Below, piece after piece: positions 23,515-34,888 of a DNA stretch of 64,000 nt (position 1 is the first letter of the stretch; each line of letters starts with the position of its first letter). The DNA comes from Polyodon spathula (taxonomy: Eukaryota; Chordata; Actinopteri; Acipenseriformes; Polyodontidae). Under the pieces are notes generated by a model that did no database searches, was not told where the DNA came from, and worked only from the letters and a program-made list of their open reading frames with translations. The position numbers and the translations under genes were made by a program. The DNA lies in the NCBI RefSeq assembly GCF_017654505.1, contig NC_054565.1, positions 4,072,890 to 4,136,889 on the forward strand, in the 5' to 3' direction.

Positions 23515-23595
23515 AAAGGGGTTATACCAATGTAATAAGAAGCTTATTTTCTAGAATGTTTAAAATTAAGAAATAAACTTCTAGTCTAGACATTT
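23501..23595 (+). CDS. Exon 10: terminal exon with poly(A) signal
   Basis: Acceptor gtttgtttag at 23500; G plus CC TGT GTG ACT TAA adds ACVT and stops at 23514. AATAAA follows at 23572-23577. The alternative acceptor at 23610 (better pyrimidine tract) would give a 23-residue hydrophobic ending and stop at 23678, without a clear AATAAA after it. Confidence 0.5.
23572..23577 (+). terminator. AATAAA polyadenylation signal
   Basis: Canonical hexamer 58 bases after the exon 10 stop. Confidence 0.5.
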
Positions 23596-23709
23596 CTCTT
23601 CCTCTTTCAGCCTTCACCTACATCCTGTTATTGCTAAGTGAAGAGGGTTTAAGGTGGACTGAAAATGCCCATATATAGCTATGCTTTAAAGTGACTGCAA
23701 AAAAGCCTA

Positions 23710-24395
23710 TGTGACAAGACAGCAATTGTCATGGTGCCAGGAGGAATAAGACATGCTGACTAAAGCGATAATAAGTTAATTATAAGTAGTTTTGATATTT
23801 GTTATATGATGTGTTGTTATTGTATAATTTGATAGGTCACTTTAATGTTGCTACTGCTATGATTGTTTAGGGTTTCCTTGCTCAGGTTTATAAGATTTTG
23901 GTATAATATAATAATAATATGTTATTATCGGTAGTTGTTTGTGAACATACCTCCTCTTTCCTTCTGAGGGACAGGTGGCCCTTACAAGGAATGGAAAGGT
24001 ACTGACTACTAGCTAGAAAGAGGAAGTTCTATTTCTTTATCAACCACAAGCTGCTTCCGTGGCACTTCACAGAAATGTCACTGACTTACTTTTATTTTAG
24101 GGGGCTTGCAATTTTAAATAAGTTGTTATGATTGGTCTCATCTTAATCTTCCAAATTGTTGCTATCCACTAATATTGAGTTAAGCTTCTGTGATTGGCTC
24201 ATAATAATTGTGGGTTACAAGGTATATATTATGCTTACTGGCTCTGCGTAGCTCATAGCATTGCTTGGTTTTCTAACACCTGCGTGTGTTGAGAGTGTTG
24301 CTCGGGTTTGCAAACTATTAAACTTATTTACTCATTCTTGTTGTCTTGCTGAATCTCTGCCCTGCAGGAAGTTGAGAGATAAAACTTCCAACACA
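23710..24395 (+). mobile_element. Possible solo LTR
   Basis: Starts TGTGACAAG and ends CCAACA, with a TATA-like ggtatatatta at 24221 and an ATTAAA polyadenylation-like hexamer near 24318, the usual order in an LTR. No target duplication or internal region was found. Confidence 0.3.
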
Positions 24396-24419
24396 CAACA
24401 GTGTGGATTGAGCTTAGTA

Positions 24420-25295
24420 GGGTAGATCTCTGGGGTCTTTAAGTGGGCACCTTCTGTCCCCTGTGTTTCGTCAACTAGCCCACGACACCTCAAGAGGGCT
24501 CAACAGTGATTCTGGCATCCCAACATCACCCCCCTCCATCCCCCACTCAGCTCAGCCCAGCTTACTTACCCATACATCAGCGTTGATTTCTTTCTATTGT
24601 GCTTGCGATCCCCATCCAGAATCTTTCCGTCTCAACCACAGCCAGTTGCTGCTCCTCTCTGTTGCTTCAGATAAGTTCTTCACTGTGTTACGCAACTCTT
24701 GTCCACTGAATCCGACGTCTCTGAGAAACCGAGTTGTAGAGTGTGCCACAAATCCTCGACAACCCACCTCCACTGGGTAAACTCGGACTCTCCATCCTCG
24801 CTGTTCTGTTTCAGCAGCTAGTTGAGCATAATGTAGTTTCTTCCTCTCATACGCCTCATCCACAGCATCTTCCCATGGCACTGTTAACTCTACCAGATGA
24901 ACAAGGCGTGCTGATCCAGACCACAAGACAATGTCTGGTCGAATGTTAATGGTGTCAATCTCAGGTGGAAAAATAAGCTGTTGACCAACATCTGCCTCTC
25001 GTCTCTAGCAGCTTCCAATTGTCCCGGGCGAGGCTTGGTTTTAACACCTTTTCTTGGTGGTTGTTCTCCTGGATGGAGGAATATTGTATTTTGTGTATAA
25101 TGCTTCTATGGAACTGGTGGCAACTTATTGGTCAGGTTACGCTTGTCTTCCAATGCTAAGGCCAAACATCGCAGCACCTGGTCATGGCGGCAAGTAAACT
25201 GTCCTTGGCTAAGACCCACCTTACATCCTGTCAAAATGTGCTTTAATGTTGCAGGTGATGAACACAAAGACCCAGAGGTTTAGGTCATGGGCGCA
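24420..25295 (-). mobile_element. LINE 3' fragment with restriction-like endonuclease
   Basis: Minus strand. 24960-24594 encodes IRPDIVLWSGSARLVHLV, ELTVPWED, AYERKKLHY, VEVGCRGFVAHSTTRFL and RSSNWLWLRRKDSGW. PD...E...K spacing fits the PD-(D/E)XK nuclease at the C-terminus of early-branching LINEs. Upstream, 25260-25150 encodes a PATLKHILTGCK..RHDQVLRCLAL segment like the Cys/His motif before that nuclease. A frame change near 25100-24960 shows it is dead. The 3' untranslated end carries the gtcgtgggcta..gacgaaacac..ggacag pattern. Confidence 0.75.
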
Positions 25296-25306
25296 TGTCA
25301 TGTTAT

Positions 25307-25584
25307 ATTTACAGTATAATCGTAAATCTCGAAAAACTACTCACTTCTAAATCTTTTGTAGTCATTTTTGTATTACTTTGACTCTGACTTTATGTGAACG
25401 AAAAGACACACATTTGCCGGTTTCCCATTGGAAATAGTGATATTTTGATATATCACTGTCCTGGTCACAAAAGCAAAGTTTGTGGGGAATAATAGCCATT
25501 TTCTATACTTTTGAGGCATAAGCAATTAGGAAATAAACACTTACTACCCAGGAACAAAAAAAAACAACAAAAAAAATTGTTACA
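25307..25584 (+). mobile_element. 3' tail of transposase element, copy B
   Basis: About 90% like copy A, with a 24-30 base internal deletion near 25378. Retains the last codons (YNRKSRKTTHF stop) but nothing upstream of ATTTACAG. Ends ttgttaca. Confidence 0.85.
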
Positions 25585-25998
25585 GGGTGTAATTTTGTTT
25601 AATATAAATGGTGTGGGTATCAAACTGCTTGCACACCCTGGTTTGTTTTGACGTTGACCAACATGTGGAATCATATGATTGGCTGATGTCCAGTTAGTTA
25701 GCTTTTCTGTTTGAATAGTCGCTATACACTATTAAAAAGTAGACGGAAGAGGAAGAAGGAGAATAACAATTTGACGACTTATTTCTCATTGTATACAAGA
25801 GGTATGTACGTTTTTTTCACATTTGAGGTAAGGAAGTTTCACACTTTTGGTACTGGTGCAGATGGTAATTTATAAGTGATTTAGTTTTGCCGCAGCAACA
25901 TGGTGAAAACAGCAAAACTCTTGGAGCTGTATAGAGACTCTCGGTAGTTTCAAACAAGTTTTTTCTAACTTGTATGAGGAACTACTGCTCCTCGCAAT

Positions 25999-26054
<56 letters not shown>

Positions 26055-27096
26055 CACTAGAATCAGTGATCTATCTGTGTGTCTACTTCATTTAGTCTTG
26101 CCTTGGCAGTGCAATGTCTTTTCCCATAGAGTGCACATAAACGGGTTTTCAAATTGCTTTAAAAATGATTATAAAATTGTGACCGAAGGGGGTTCTTTTA
26201 TTTTATTTTTCATTTGTACAACCTGCTGGCAATCGAGTGCTTAATGCAGGCTTCTAATGTCAAATTACAACATGCACCACTAAAGGGCAGCAGAGATATT
26301 ATTAATGTTTATCAGTGGCACCTACATTCCACAACAACCTTTCTATAATAAACTGGAGATGAAAATCTCGAGTTTAGAAGATTAAAAAAAAAAAAAATGT
26401 TGACACCAGGTCAAACGTTATAGGTTAATCAATCGCATAACTTAATACAATACCTGCGCTAACGCACCCCTGCCATTGTAGTTTCTTCGCAATAAAGTGG
26501 CAAATTACACATTTTTTTATTACCTAAAGTAATAGCGTTTCTTTCAAGCTGTGCACACTAGTGAAAACTGTCAAATTTAGCTTAAATAAACTCTTCAAGA
26601 AATAAATGTGGAAAAGGGGGCGTTGCACAAAGAAAAAAATACAGTTTTGGTTTTCGTGTATTAGCCTAATCCCCTCATAACAGAAAACAGGATCACAAAA
26701 AAAAACAAACAAAAAACCGTTGATCACTGTAGGTAACGTTTCTCTTACTAGTTTGGCCAGTGTCTGGAAAGTGTGCAGCATTTTCGAGTGATGTGCATTA
26801 CCTACATCTATTCCCCGATTCTGACTAGCTTGCCAAATCTGAAGCATCACTGTGTTGATGTTGTGTTAACACCGCACAGCACATGCCATTTTACACACAC
26901 ACGTGGATTTTTGCCTTCAAATTAATGTGCAGCAATTGTAATAATATTCAGATTGCTTCTTTGCACTAAAGAAAACAATACTACTGTTTTCATACCACAC
27001 TACACACTACCACTACCATATCACACACTACACACTACCATAGAAGTAAACCGCGCCCTTTACAAAACGCCATGTCACCTATACATTTAAATAATA

Positions 27097-27130
<34 letters not shown>

Positions 27131-28012
27131 GTAGGCTGTTTTGGTATCCTTAAAATATACATAACAGTTTGTTTGTGTAATATTTAGGGTCCTAGATGAG
27201 AGGTATTCATTTTGGTTCTGGTAGTAGCGTTATTGGTAGCACAGTATAGGAAAGACGACTCAGCACAGCAGAACTAACCTAATATACTGTGTATATATCT
27301 CTGTCAATCTGTAGTTATTTTTCCAGTAGAAGACATGTACATTGTTATCTTTCTGTAAAGTTACTTGGTACTTAATGAGTTAATGTTTTATTAATTATTT
27401 CCATATTACAAATTGCTATGTTCAATGTACTGTATGTAATTATTGATTATGTACTGTGTAGCCATGAACAGTTTGAGAGAATTTAAAAACAGCAAACAGC
27501 TTTTTATCTAAAGAGAATTAGCTTTCTTCAAATAATACAATAGAAATAGCTAGGCAGACTGTCAGAGAGAAGTTCTTCATCAAATGTTCTTTATTGATAC
27601 AGAAATCAGTAATGTCAGTGCAGCACTTTACAAAACTATTTAGATTTACAGTGAAAAATATATATATTAAAATTGAACACACAGGGATAATCACAAAATC
27701 TAGCTGTATACACAATGTAGATACACATGACATAGCTGTATGTATCCCTTTAAGCACTATACAAATGTATACTATTTTATTTGTCTCGCCAAGCACCACA
27801 GTAAAAGAGTTTTGCCTTTTGAGCTTCTTTACAAGGTAGCTATACAGGATTGTATCCCTAAATAATAATAATTAAATCAATCAATCATTTTACCATATAA
27901 CGCTGACAGTTAAACATTTAGCAGCAGCCCAACAAAAAGTTGCCTAATAGATGAATTCTGGCCAAAACTGCAATATCCCATGATGACTGTCAGTGCATAA
28001 CTATAAACTGGA
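25585..28012. other. No gene seen
   Basis: AT-rich DNA with a (TA)n at 25999-26053, a poly-T at 27104-27130 and a small imperfect duplication of cactacacactacca near 26997-27042. No exon recognised. Confidence 0.5.
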
Positions 28013-28144
28013 GTGTTCAAAAGTTTGGAAACAGCAAATGAGGTTCATCCACTCAGGAGTACCAAGATATTAAGGGAACTGAGAAAGGAAAACCTTCAAT
28101 ACAATCCCCAGTCCTAATCTTGCTGTTTCCAAACTTTTGAACAC
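28013..28144. mobile_element. Short Tc1-like MITE with 24-bp perfect inverted ends
   Basis: gtgttcaaaagtttggaaac at 28013 is exactly inverted, with four more bases, at 28121-28144. The 132-bp size and gttcaaaagtttgg-type ends fit a non-autonomous Tc1/mariner element. Confidence 0.75.
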
Positions 28145-28838
28145 AACTGTATATTTCAAAAAGTGCTAACCTTGGCTTTTAAATACATCTAAGCTTCGAG
28201 CATTGGCAACAATATCACTGGATCCCTAATCGATTTCATATTTTTTTGTTCTTGAAAAACTCTGGGTGTCTTCAAATTAAAGAAACAAAGTAAGCAAAGA
28301 ATAAAATGTTCTTAATCCCTTCAGCAGGGGGACCAGTGCTTACTGTATGTATTGATTTGATGCCTTGGTTTTCAATGGGGTAGTGCAGGACTCTGATTCG
28401 GAAATGAGTGACAAAACCGGATATAAAATTCCAGCTTCAGGTTTTGGGACTGGCCCAGCCCACTTTTGGCTCTACCCATTTCTGAATTGCAATCTTGCAC
28501 ACCCTTCCCTCTCGCTGCTTTAGGTGGCATGTCAACTTTGCCTTCATACGTCTTTAGAACAGTAGCAGCACGGAACTGCAGACAAACCCACTTGTATCTC
28601 TGTTTAACACCTTGGGTAAAACTTACAGAAGAAACAAAGTTAATAAACGTTAGGCTTAAGCCAAACAACTGTTTACCTGACTTGGTTTCTTTTAAGTTTT
28701 ACTTCAGAATCCTAACTATTGTTTCCAAGGTACGGATGATGCTATATCTTGGTTTGCTGAATAGATTACTGTCCTCTCTTCAATAATACAGGAAATTATT
28801 TATATATTCATTTTAGACTCTTTAAAAAATGGGAGACA

Positions 28839-29373
28839 AGCAAGCACAAATGCATTGCAGCTAGATGCCTTCTTCGGTGTGTCAAGCAAAATGAATTATT
28901 TTTTTTATATACTGTAAAGTCATACATATTTGTGACCAAAATATTTTGCAAATCACGCCCATAAAACCTATTTTGCTCCAGAAATGTTGGCTACCTGTTG
29001 CAACATATGAAGTATGTATTGTTAGTGGAGTTTGTTATTGGCGCCAACGATTGCCTTTTTTTTTCATATGTGAAAAATGCACCATTATAGGCTCGTAAAT
29101 ATTTATGGCTTCACAGTAATTGATTGGTGATAATTTAAATTAATTAATTTGCTCTTCAAAAAGGAAAGCAAACACTACGATAAAACTACAGAAATAAAAA
29201 TAGCTTGTTTTTCTTTTGTACATTGTTTTCTTGTAATGCTGACCTTCCCTTTAAGAGCAAATTAACAAATTATAATAAATTACCAATCAGTTGTATAAAA
29301 ATGTAATTAAGTTTGTTTGAATGCACTCTGAGGAAGGCATCTAGCCACAATGTGTCTGTCTGTGCTTGCATAG
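28839..29373. mobile_element. Foldback-type element with imperfect inverted arms
   Basis: Outer arms: gctagatgccttcttcgg (28860) against its inverse at 29333-29350. Inner arms: gattggtgataattt...aatttgctc (29123-29155) against its inverse at 29250-29292. The left arm carries an about 200-base insertion, 28905-29110. Confidence 0.5.
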
Positions 29374-29654
29374 CTGCCATTCAAAAAAAGCAAAAAAATG
29401 TCTTAAATCTTTTGGTAAATTTAAAGTGAGTGCTGGTCTTACGGTAAAATGTAATAATTTCTCTTTGACCAAAGCACCCAAAGTGAATATTGTGAATTAA
29501 GATTCAAGTTTTCTTTAGAGTTGAGCAAGCCCTTTGATAATCTATTGAATACTCTTCAAAAATACTCATCCTGCATTGGCCATTAACATGTAACTGTTTG
29601 GGTGCCATTTGCAGTTGTGGGACAATTCTCTTTTCAGGACCAAAGACACTGACT

Positions 29655-31298
29655 TTAAAAATCAGGATGTACTCCAGAGGAGAGTCTGTGCGGCACATGG
29701 AAGAGCTCTGAAACGCGCCTCAGCTTTCTACAAGTCCCCTTACTTTTCAGCTCTTCACGTGTCAGCCCTAGCAGCTGGAAGATCTTGCACCACATCTCAT
29801 AATAGGCATCACTTAAATGAAATATGAACAATTCATCTGCATGCTTCCACAACTGAACTACTACATTCTTGGGGCGGTGGTGGTTAGAAGGCACAATTTC
29901 TTTGGACGCAACCTTTTCTGCATTCTCTTTTTCTTCAATGCGGGCCAGTATGCTCAGAAATTCTGCTTCGTTGCTTTTGATGAATTCCCTGGTCTCCTCT
30001 TTCATTTTCTTTACTTCTTCATCCTGCATTAATTCATCGTATTCTTCTTCCGTCTTTAAAACAAACCAGAACAAACACGTCAGTGACAAGCATCCCTGCC
30101 ATTCAACATTAAACGATGACATCCAAAAATAGAGCACCAGGACCAAGCACTGTAGACACATGTAACAATGTGAGTGTCATGTGCAGACTGGTGGTCTTCA
30201 TATAACCCCAGATTATAAAGCAATGAGAGCGTGACATGCAGACTGGTGGTCTTCATATAACCCCAGATTATATAGCAATGTGAGCGTGACATGCAGACTG
30301 GTGGTCTTCATATAACCCCAGATTATATAGCAATGTGAGCGTGACACGCAGACCGGTGGTCTTCATATAACCCTCAATAAATTATGTAAATTATCAAAAC
30401 CAAGCTTCATCATAGTTGAAAAAGCTTTTCTCTACACATATGTAAAACCACTTTTAAACACGGTCCATGATACAGACAGGCAAACAGGCCAATTCCATAT
30501 AACCCCAGATTGTGATACTCAGATACTTAGACTACTAACAATGTCCACATCTAGTTTTGTCAGAATTGGAAAAGTGGTTTTCTAGAAAATGCAATTGCAG
30601 CTTTTTGATGATTGATGATTTTGTCTTGATGTCTAAGATTTGTCATTTGTTTATTATCATTACTGTATGAATGACTTGCAATCACTTCTATGCTTGATGT
30701 GTTTCAACTGGGTCCCTAGACCAGTTTAGGAGTCTCTGTATATCAATCTGTAGAAAAATGTAGTAAAGGTTTCAAAACATAATGACCACACCCACATCCC
30801 AATTGTTGCCATTCTCTATATCCTCCTCTGACAGACAGTGAGGAGAGGCATAGACATTGTGTTCACAGCACCCTGGTCATTACAGCTTTGACTAGTTTTA
30901 TATTCTTACCATAGGAGCAAAACATTCCCCATAGTTGTAGACTTTGGTTCCAGGAAACTCAATTCCCTTTTCGAAGAGGTCCTGCAAGCTGTCAGCCACT
31001 TGGTGCAACACCTCATTTTCATACGCATAGACGTTGCCATCTCTGCCTGCCACAATGATCAGCTGCAGCCCCACAGCCAGACTCGGGAAGGTATCAATGG
31101 CACCGATAACTCTCATCTCTACTCTTTCAGGAAGGTAGAAATCTTCCCATGCTTTAAGCTCATCCTCCATTTCTGCATAGATTGTGTCATCTAGCCCCCC
31201 AATTCTCATTGGATACCCTGCTGGCTTCTCCAGAGGCACAGTCTGCCCCCTGTATTTGTACACTTGTTCCGATACATGGTCAAGGTAGTTGGGTGAAT
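29655..31298 (-). CDS. Last two exons of an unrecognised protein-coding gene
   Basis: Exon A, 31298-30910, 389 nt: acceptor cttacaacag, phase-1 entry, donor gtaagaata, phase-0 exit. It encodes SPNYLDHVSEQVYKYRGQ, then PMRIGGLDDTIYAEMEDELK, VEMRVIGAIDTFPSLAVGLQ and KVYNYGECFAPM. Exon B, 30053-29655: acceptor tttaaag; TEEEYDELMQDEEVKKMKEE, a charged helical part, then QLWKHADELFIFHLSDAYYE, and stop TAA at 29655. Both are fully open, join in frame and read as soluble, acidic, mostly helical protein with no signal or membrane segment. I do not recognise the family. The 5' exons must lie beyond 31298, possibly in the 31652 gap; none was identified in this window. Confidence 0.75.
30171..30375. repeat. 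55-bp minisatellite, about four copies
   Basis: Unit gtgacatgcagactggtggt, cttcatataaccccagatta, tatagcaatgtgagc. It lies in the intron between exons A and B of the minus-strand gene. Confidence 0.9.
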
Positions 31299-31436
31299 CT
31301 GTTGTAAGAAAAACAAAGATAAGTGGTGGGTGTCAACCTTCAGGGATCAAGACCTAAGATATGGTATATTAACTGTATCAATGTGATTTTCTGACAAAAA
31401 ACAAAGAACTACCTGTGTTGCTTTATATCATAACAG

Positions 31437-31651
31437 GAGGTGTGGTGGTCCAGTGGTTAAGAAAGGGGCTTGATACCAGGAGACTCCTGGTTCAAATACC
31501 AGCTCAGCCACTGACTCGGTGTGTGTGTGTGAGACCCTGAGCAAGTCACTTAACTTCCTTGTGCTCTGTCCTTTAGACAAGTCATTAAACAAACAAGGTC
31601 CTTGTTGAAGTGACTCTGCAGCAGCAGAAGTTGATGATGCATAGTTCACCC
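31437..31651 (+). mobile_element. tRNA-derived SINE, truncated by gap
   Basis: Pol III A box tggtccagtgg (31446) and B box GGTTCAAATACC (31489-31500), then the 'cacttaacttccttgtgctc' core and a gtgactctgcag segment found in the CGCTTT-tail type. The 3' end is lost in the gap. Confidence 0.8.
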
Positions 31652-32151
31652 NNNNNNNNNNNNNNNNNNNNNNNNNNNNNNNNNNNNNNNNNNNNNNNNN
31701 NNNNNNNNNNNNNNNNNNNNNNNNNNNNNNNNNNNNNNNNNNNNNNNNNNNNNNNNNNNNNNNNNNNNNNNNNNNNNNNNNNNNNNNNNNNNNNNNNNNN
31801 NNNNNNNNNNNNNNNNNNNNNNNNNNNNNNNNNNNNNNNNNNNNNNNNNNNNNNNNNNNNNNNNNNNNNNNNNNNNNNNNNNNNNNNNNNNNNNNNNNNN
31901 NNNNNNNNNNNNNNNNNNNNNNNNNNNNNNNNNNNNNNNNNNNNNNNNNNNNNNNNNNNNNNNNNNNNNNNNNNNNNNNNNNNNNNNNNNNNNNNNNNNN
32001 NNNNNNNNNNNNNNNNNNNNNNNNNNNNNNNNNNNNNNNNNNNNNNNNNNNNNNNNNNNNNNNNNNNNNNNNNNNNNNNNNNNNNNNNNNNNNNNNNNNN
32101 NNNNNNNNNNNNNNNNNNNNNNNNNNNNNNNNNNNNNNNNNNNNNNNNNNN
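31652..32151. other. Assembly gap (500 N)
   Basis: Exactly 500 N of unknown true length; it follows a SINE. Confidence 0.99.
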
Positions 32152-32209
32152 GACAACTCTGAAACATCAAGTTTTAGACCAGTAACCAGAAATTAAAAAT
32201 AATGAAAAC

Positions 32210-32680
32210 AAAAACACTTGCTGATGTGGGATACATCATGGAAGGCTGTGATGTTGTATAATGCACTGATGAGCCCGACCTAAGAATACTGGCTTCAGTT
32301 ATTGTTGGCCACATTCAATTAAGGACCAGAGGAGAGCAACCAGCTTGAAAGGTACAAGGGAACTGAATATACCTAACATGGAACAAAGAAGGAACTGAAC
32401 AAATTATTCTTATTAAATATTTAATTCATAGCACACACACACACACCAGGATCAGAGCACACAGAGGAAACTGAATGAAGACACACTTAAGACAGAGAGT
32501 AGAACCCATTGTTACACAATGAGAGGTGAGCGTATGGAATGGGTTACCAAGCCCATTCCTAGAAGCAGTGATATGATAAAGTATGAAGACCTTGACATGA
32601 GCACTCGTGGGCTCATCTAGTTCTTCCATACGTGTTTTTAAGACCTGCAGGTGGTTTTGAATTGTGCCCAATTTAGCACT
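32210..32680 (+). mobile_element. CR1-like LINE 3' fragment
   Basis: Plus strand, frame-broken: LYNAL, a shifted EYWLQLLLATFN, then RRN, HRISEDTLKTESRTHCYT-like tail and a final gagcactcgtgggctcat. Same domain order as the 13.1-kb LINE. Includes a short (CA)n at 32433. Confidence 0.65.
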
Positions 32681-33710
32681 GGACTACTGACTAACTTAAA
32701 TAAAAACTGATGGTATAATTTGACTTATAGGCTGTAATGCTAAACTTGTTTGCTGGTCCCTTGAAGTTTGTATTAACAGCCCTCCTGTAAGTATCATAAC
32801 TTATCAATGCGCCACCATGATCTATTTCATGTCGACTTGGCTGCTAAGTAGGCCAAGCTAATAGTAATAATATATAACAAATTTAAACAAGCTAAAATCA
32901 TTTAGTTTCAATTTAAATTAGTCTTTTATTTGCATTGTACACCAATGTGTGCAATGCAGCAGCATGGTTTATCTTGTGTTACCAGTAGGAGGGTAACACA
33001 ACTACAGTCCCTCCCTACTACCACCATCATTGGTTGCTTCAAGTTTGATAGGCAGAACAACTCCAGTTCATAACATGAAGCATTTTCTTTTAGTGGGCAC
33101 TTGAAACAACCAATCTCTATTAAGAGAAGAGGGGTGCAGTTACGAGGAGTGATGTTGCAGAAGTTAACTGACGCTAAGCTTCCCAAACTGAGTGGGGTTG
33201 AGAGGAGGTGTTTAAAAGCTGTTACATTTAAACACAAGTTTAAAAAAAAATAAAAACACATTTAATTAAGCCTTTTACTTAAAATAATATATTTTTCCCC
33301 CTCATTATATCCTTGTATAAATACTGTTGTGCCATGTTCAACAACACCACTAAAGTGACAAAGTGTTTAGTTTTTTGCTTTTTGCTTTTGAATCCCAAGG
33401 GCAGCAATATGGTAATAGGATACTAAAATAAACAGAGAATGTGTGATGATTGGTTAAACATTGTAATAACAAGTACTTGAAATGGGGCGATACTCATCGG
33501 TACGGAGTACTACCATTTTTCAATTTCAAATATTTGAGTCCCGCCACTTGGATCATTTTAAACCATTGAAGTAGCACTTTGGCACTTATCACTGACTATC
33601 TGCCCGTTTTCTTTTCCAAACTGTTAGCTGCATTTATGTGATTTTCTAGTTGTTACTTTATTGTCCGAGCAGCAGCTGCAAGATTTACATCACAGCAGAG
33701 CCTAGACTGC
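32681..33710. other. No gene seen
   Basis: AT-rich sequence. Open frames are short and without recognisable domains. Confidence 0.5.
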
Positions 33711-33884
33711 AACTCCCAGAGTGCATTGCAAAACAACTGCAACTCCCAGAGTGCATTGCAAAACAACTGCAAATCCCAGAGTGTATTGCAAAAAAACTAC
33801 AACTCACAGAGTGTATTGCAAAACAACTGCAACTCCCAGTGTGCACTGCAAAACAACTGCAACTCCCAGAGTGTATTGCAAAAT
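33711..33884 (+). repeat. 30-bp tandem array of ZNF143/STAF-like motifs
   Basis: Six units at exact 30-base spacing from 33711, consensus aactcccagagtgcattgca followed by aaacaactgc. Across the unit junction the text is aactgcaactcccagagtgc, close to the ZNF143 (STAF) site ACTACAAYTCCCAGMATGC. The plus-strand frame giving LQLPECIAKQ repeats is a by-product of the period. Confidence 0.85.
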
Positions 33885-34797
33885 AGAGCAGGGGAATTTA
33901 TTTTGAATGGTCCAGGTCAAGTCACGATTAAACACTGTACTGATCAATATGGAGCACCATTTGTGCCAAAACTATACAGCCATTAATTTGTCAAATTGTT
34001 TGGCAATTCGTTTGTCTCAGTGTTCAGAAAATAACATTTTTCATACAATTTTGTATTGTTATAATTTGCTAATGTTGCTGTTTTCTTCAAAAGGCCTTGG
34101 GCAAATGTGAAATCTACTTCAAAAGTTTGATGCATTTTTTTAACATGGCGAAAACCAGTAACATTTCTTACTCCTCCATTGACTCTCCAAAGAATTTTTT
34201 TATCTGAACTCTCTATATATACTTCAATGCTTTGTGCACAGTGAGACGAAAGTCTCCATTGAAAATATCGAGTATCTTGTTAAATAGAATATATTTTGAA
34301 ACGCCTTTCTAATAAACTGCAGTATTATTGGCTGAAGCAGTTTTGAGTGTGGCTGGATTTTCATTCATTAAAATATTAGTGTGTGCTCCCATTGGCTAGA
34401 AAGGTTGCAGTGTTTTCGGCACAGTGCGAGATTGACAGTTGGAAATTTGTCTGTTTGTTGGGTAGTTTACAATGAAGTTCATCTGTTTGACTGGAAATTT
34501 GCAGGTCCATACAGCCTTTTGTATTGATGAATTGACAGATTAATTAATGAATTATTAGATGAATTAACAAATATGTTTATGAATTACTGTTTTGAATTGA
34601 TGAATTTATGAACGAATTGCTGGATAAATGGACCATTTCATGAATTGACAAACAAATTGACAAATTAATGGCTGGATAGTTCTGGCACAAATAACGCACC
34701 ATAGATTAGATGAGATGAGCTGGACAGGGAGAGAGGGAAAGAGAGACAACTGGACAGGGTGCCTAAGAGACAGCTGTACAGGGAGACAGAGATGGAA

Positions 34798-34799
<2 letters not shown>
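33885..34799. other. No gene seen
   Basis: AT-rich; a region of imperfect 'aattgatgaatt' repetition at 34520-34680, otherwise nothing recognised. Confidence 0.45.

Positions 34800-34884
<85 letters not shown>
34800..34884. repeat. (GA)n microsatellite
   Basis: About 42 GA units; surrounding 34720-34800 is also GA-rich. Confidence 0.95.

Positions 34885-34888
<4 letters not shown>

Noticed and set aside
28372..28668. 98-codon minus-strand frame with a MPPKAARGKG segment
   Set aside because: Looks exon-like in composition, but it lies past the stop of the minus-strand gene and I find no convincing acceptor or family. Not enough for a gene call.
33711..33884. CRISPR-like reading of the 30-bp array
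   Set aside because: Units are directly adjacent with no variable spacers, and the DNA is vertebrate.
33650..33886. Frame encoding LQLPECIAKQ-type repeats
   Set aside because: By-product of the 30-bp array; all three plus-strand frames are open there, as expected for a period divisible by three.
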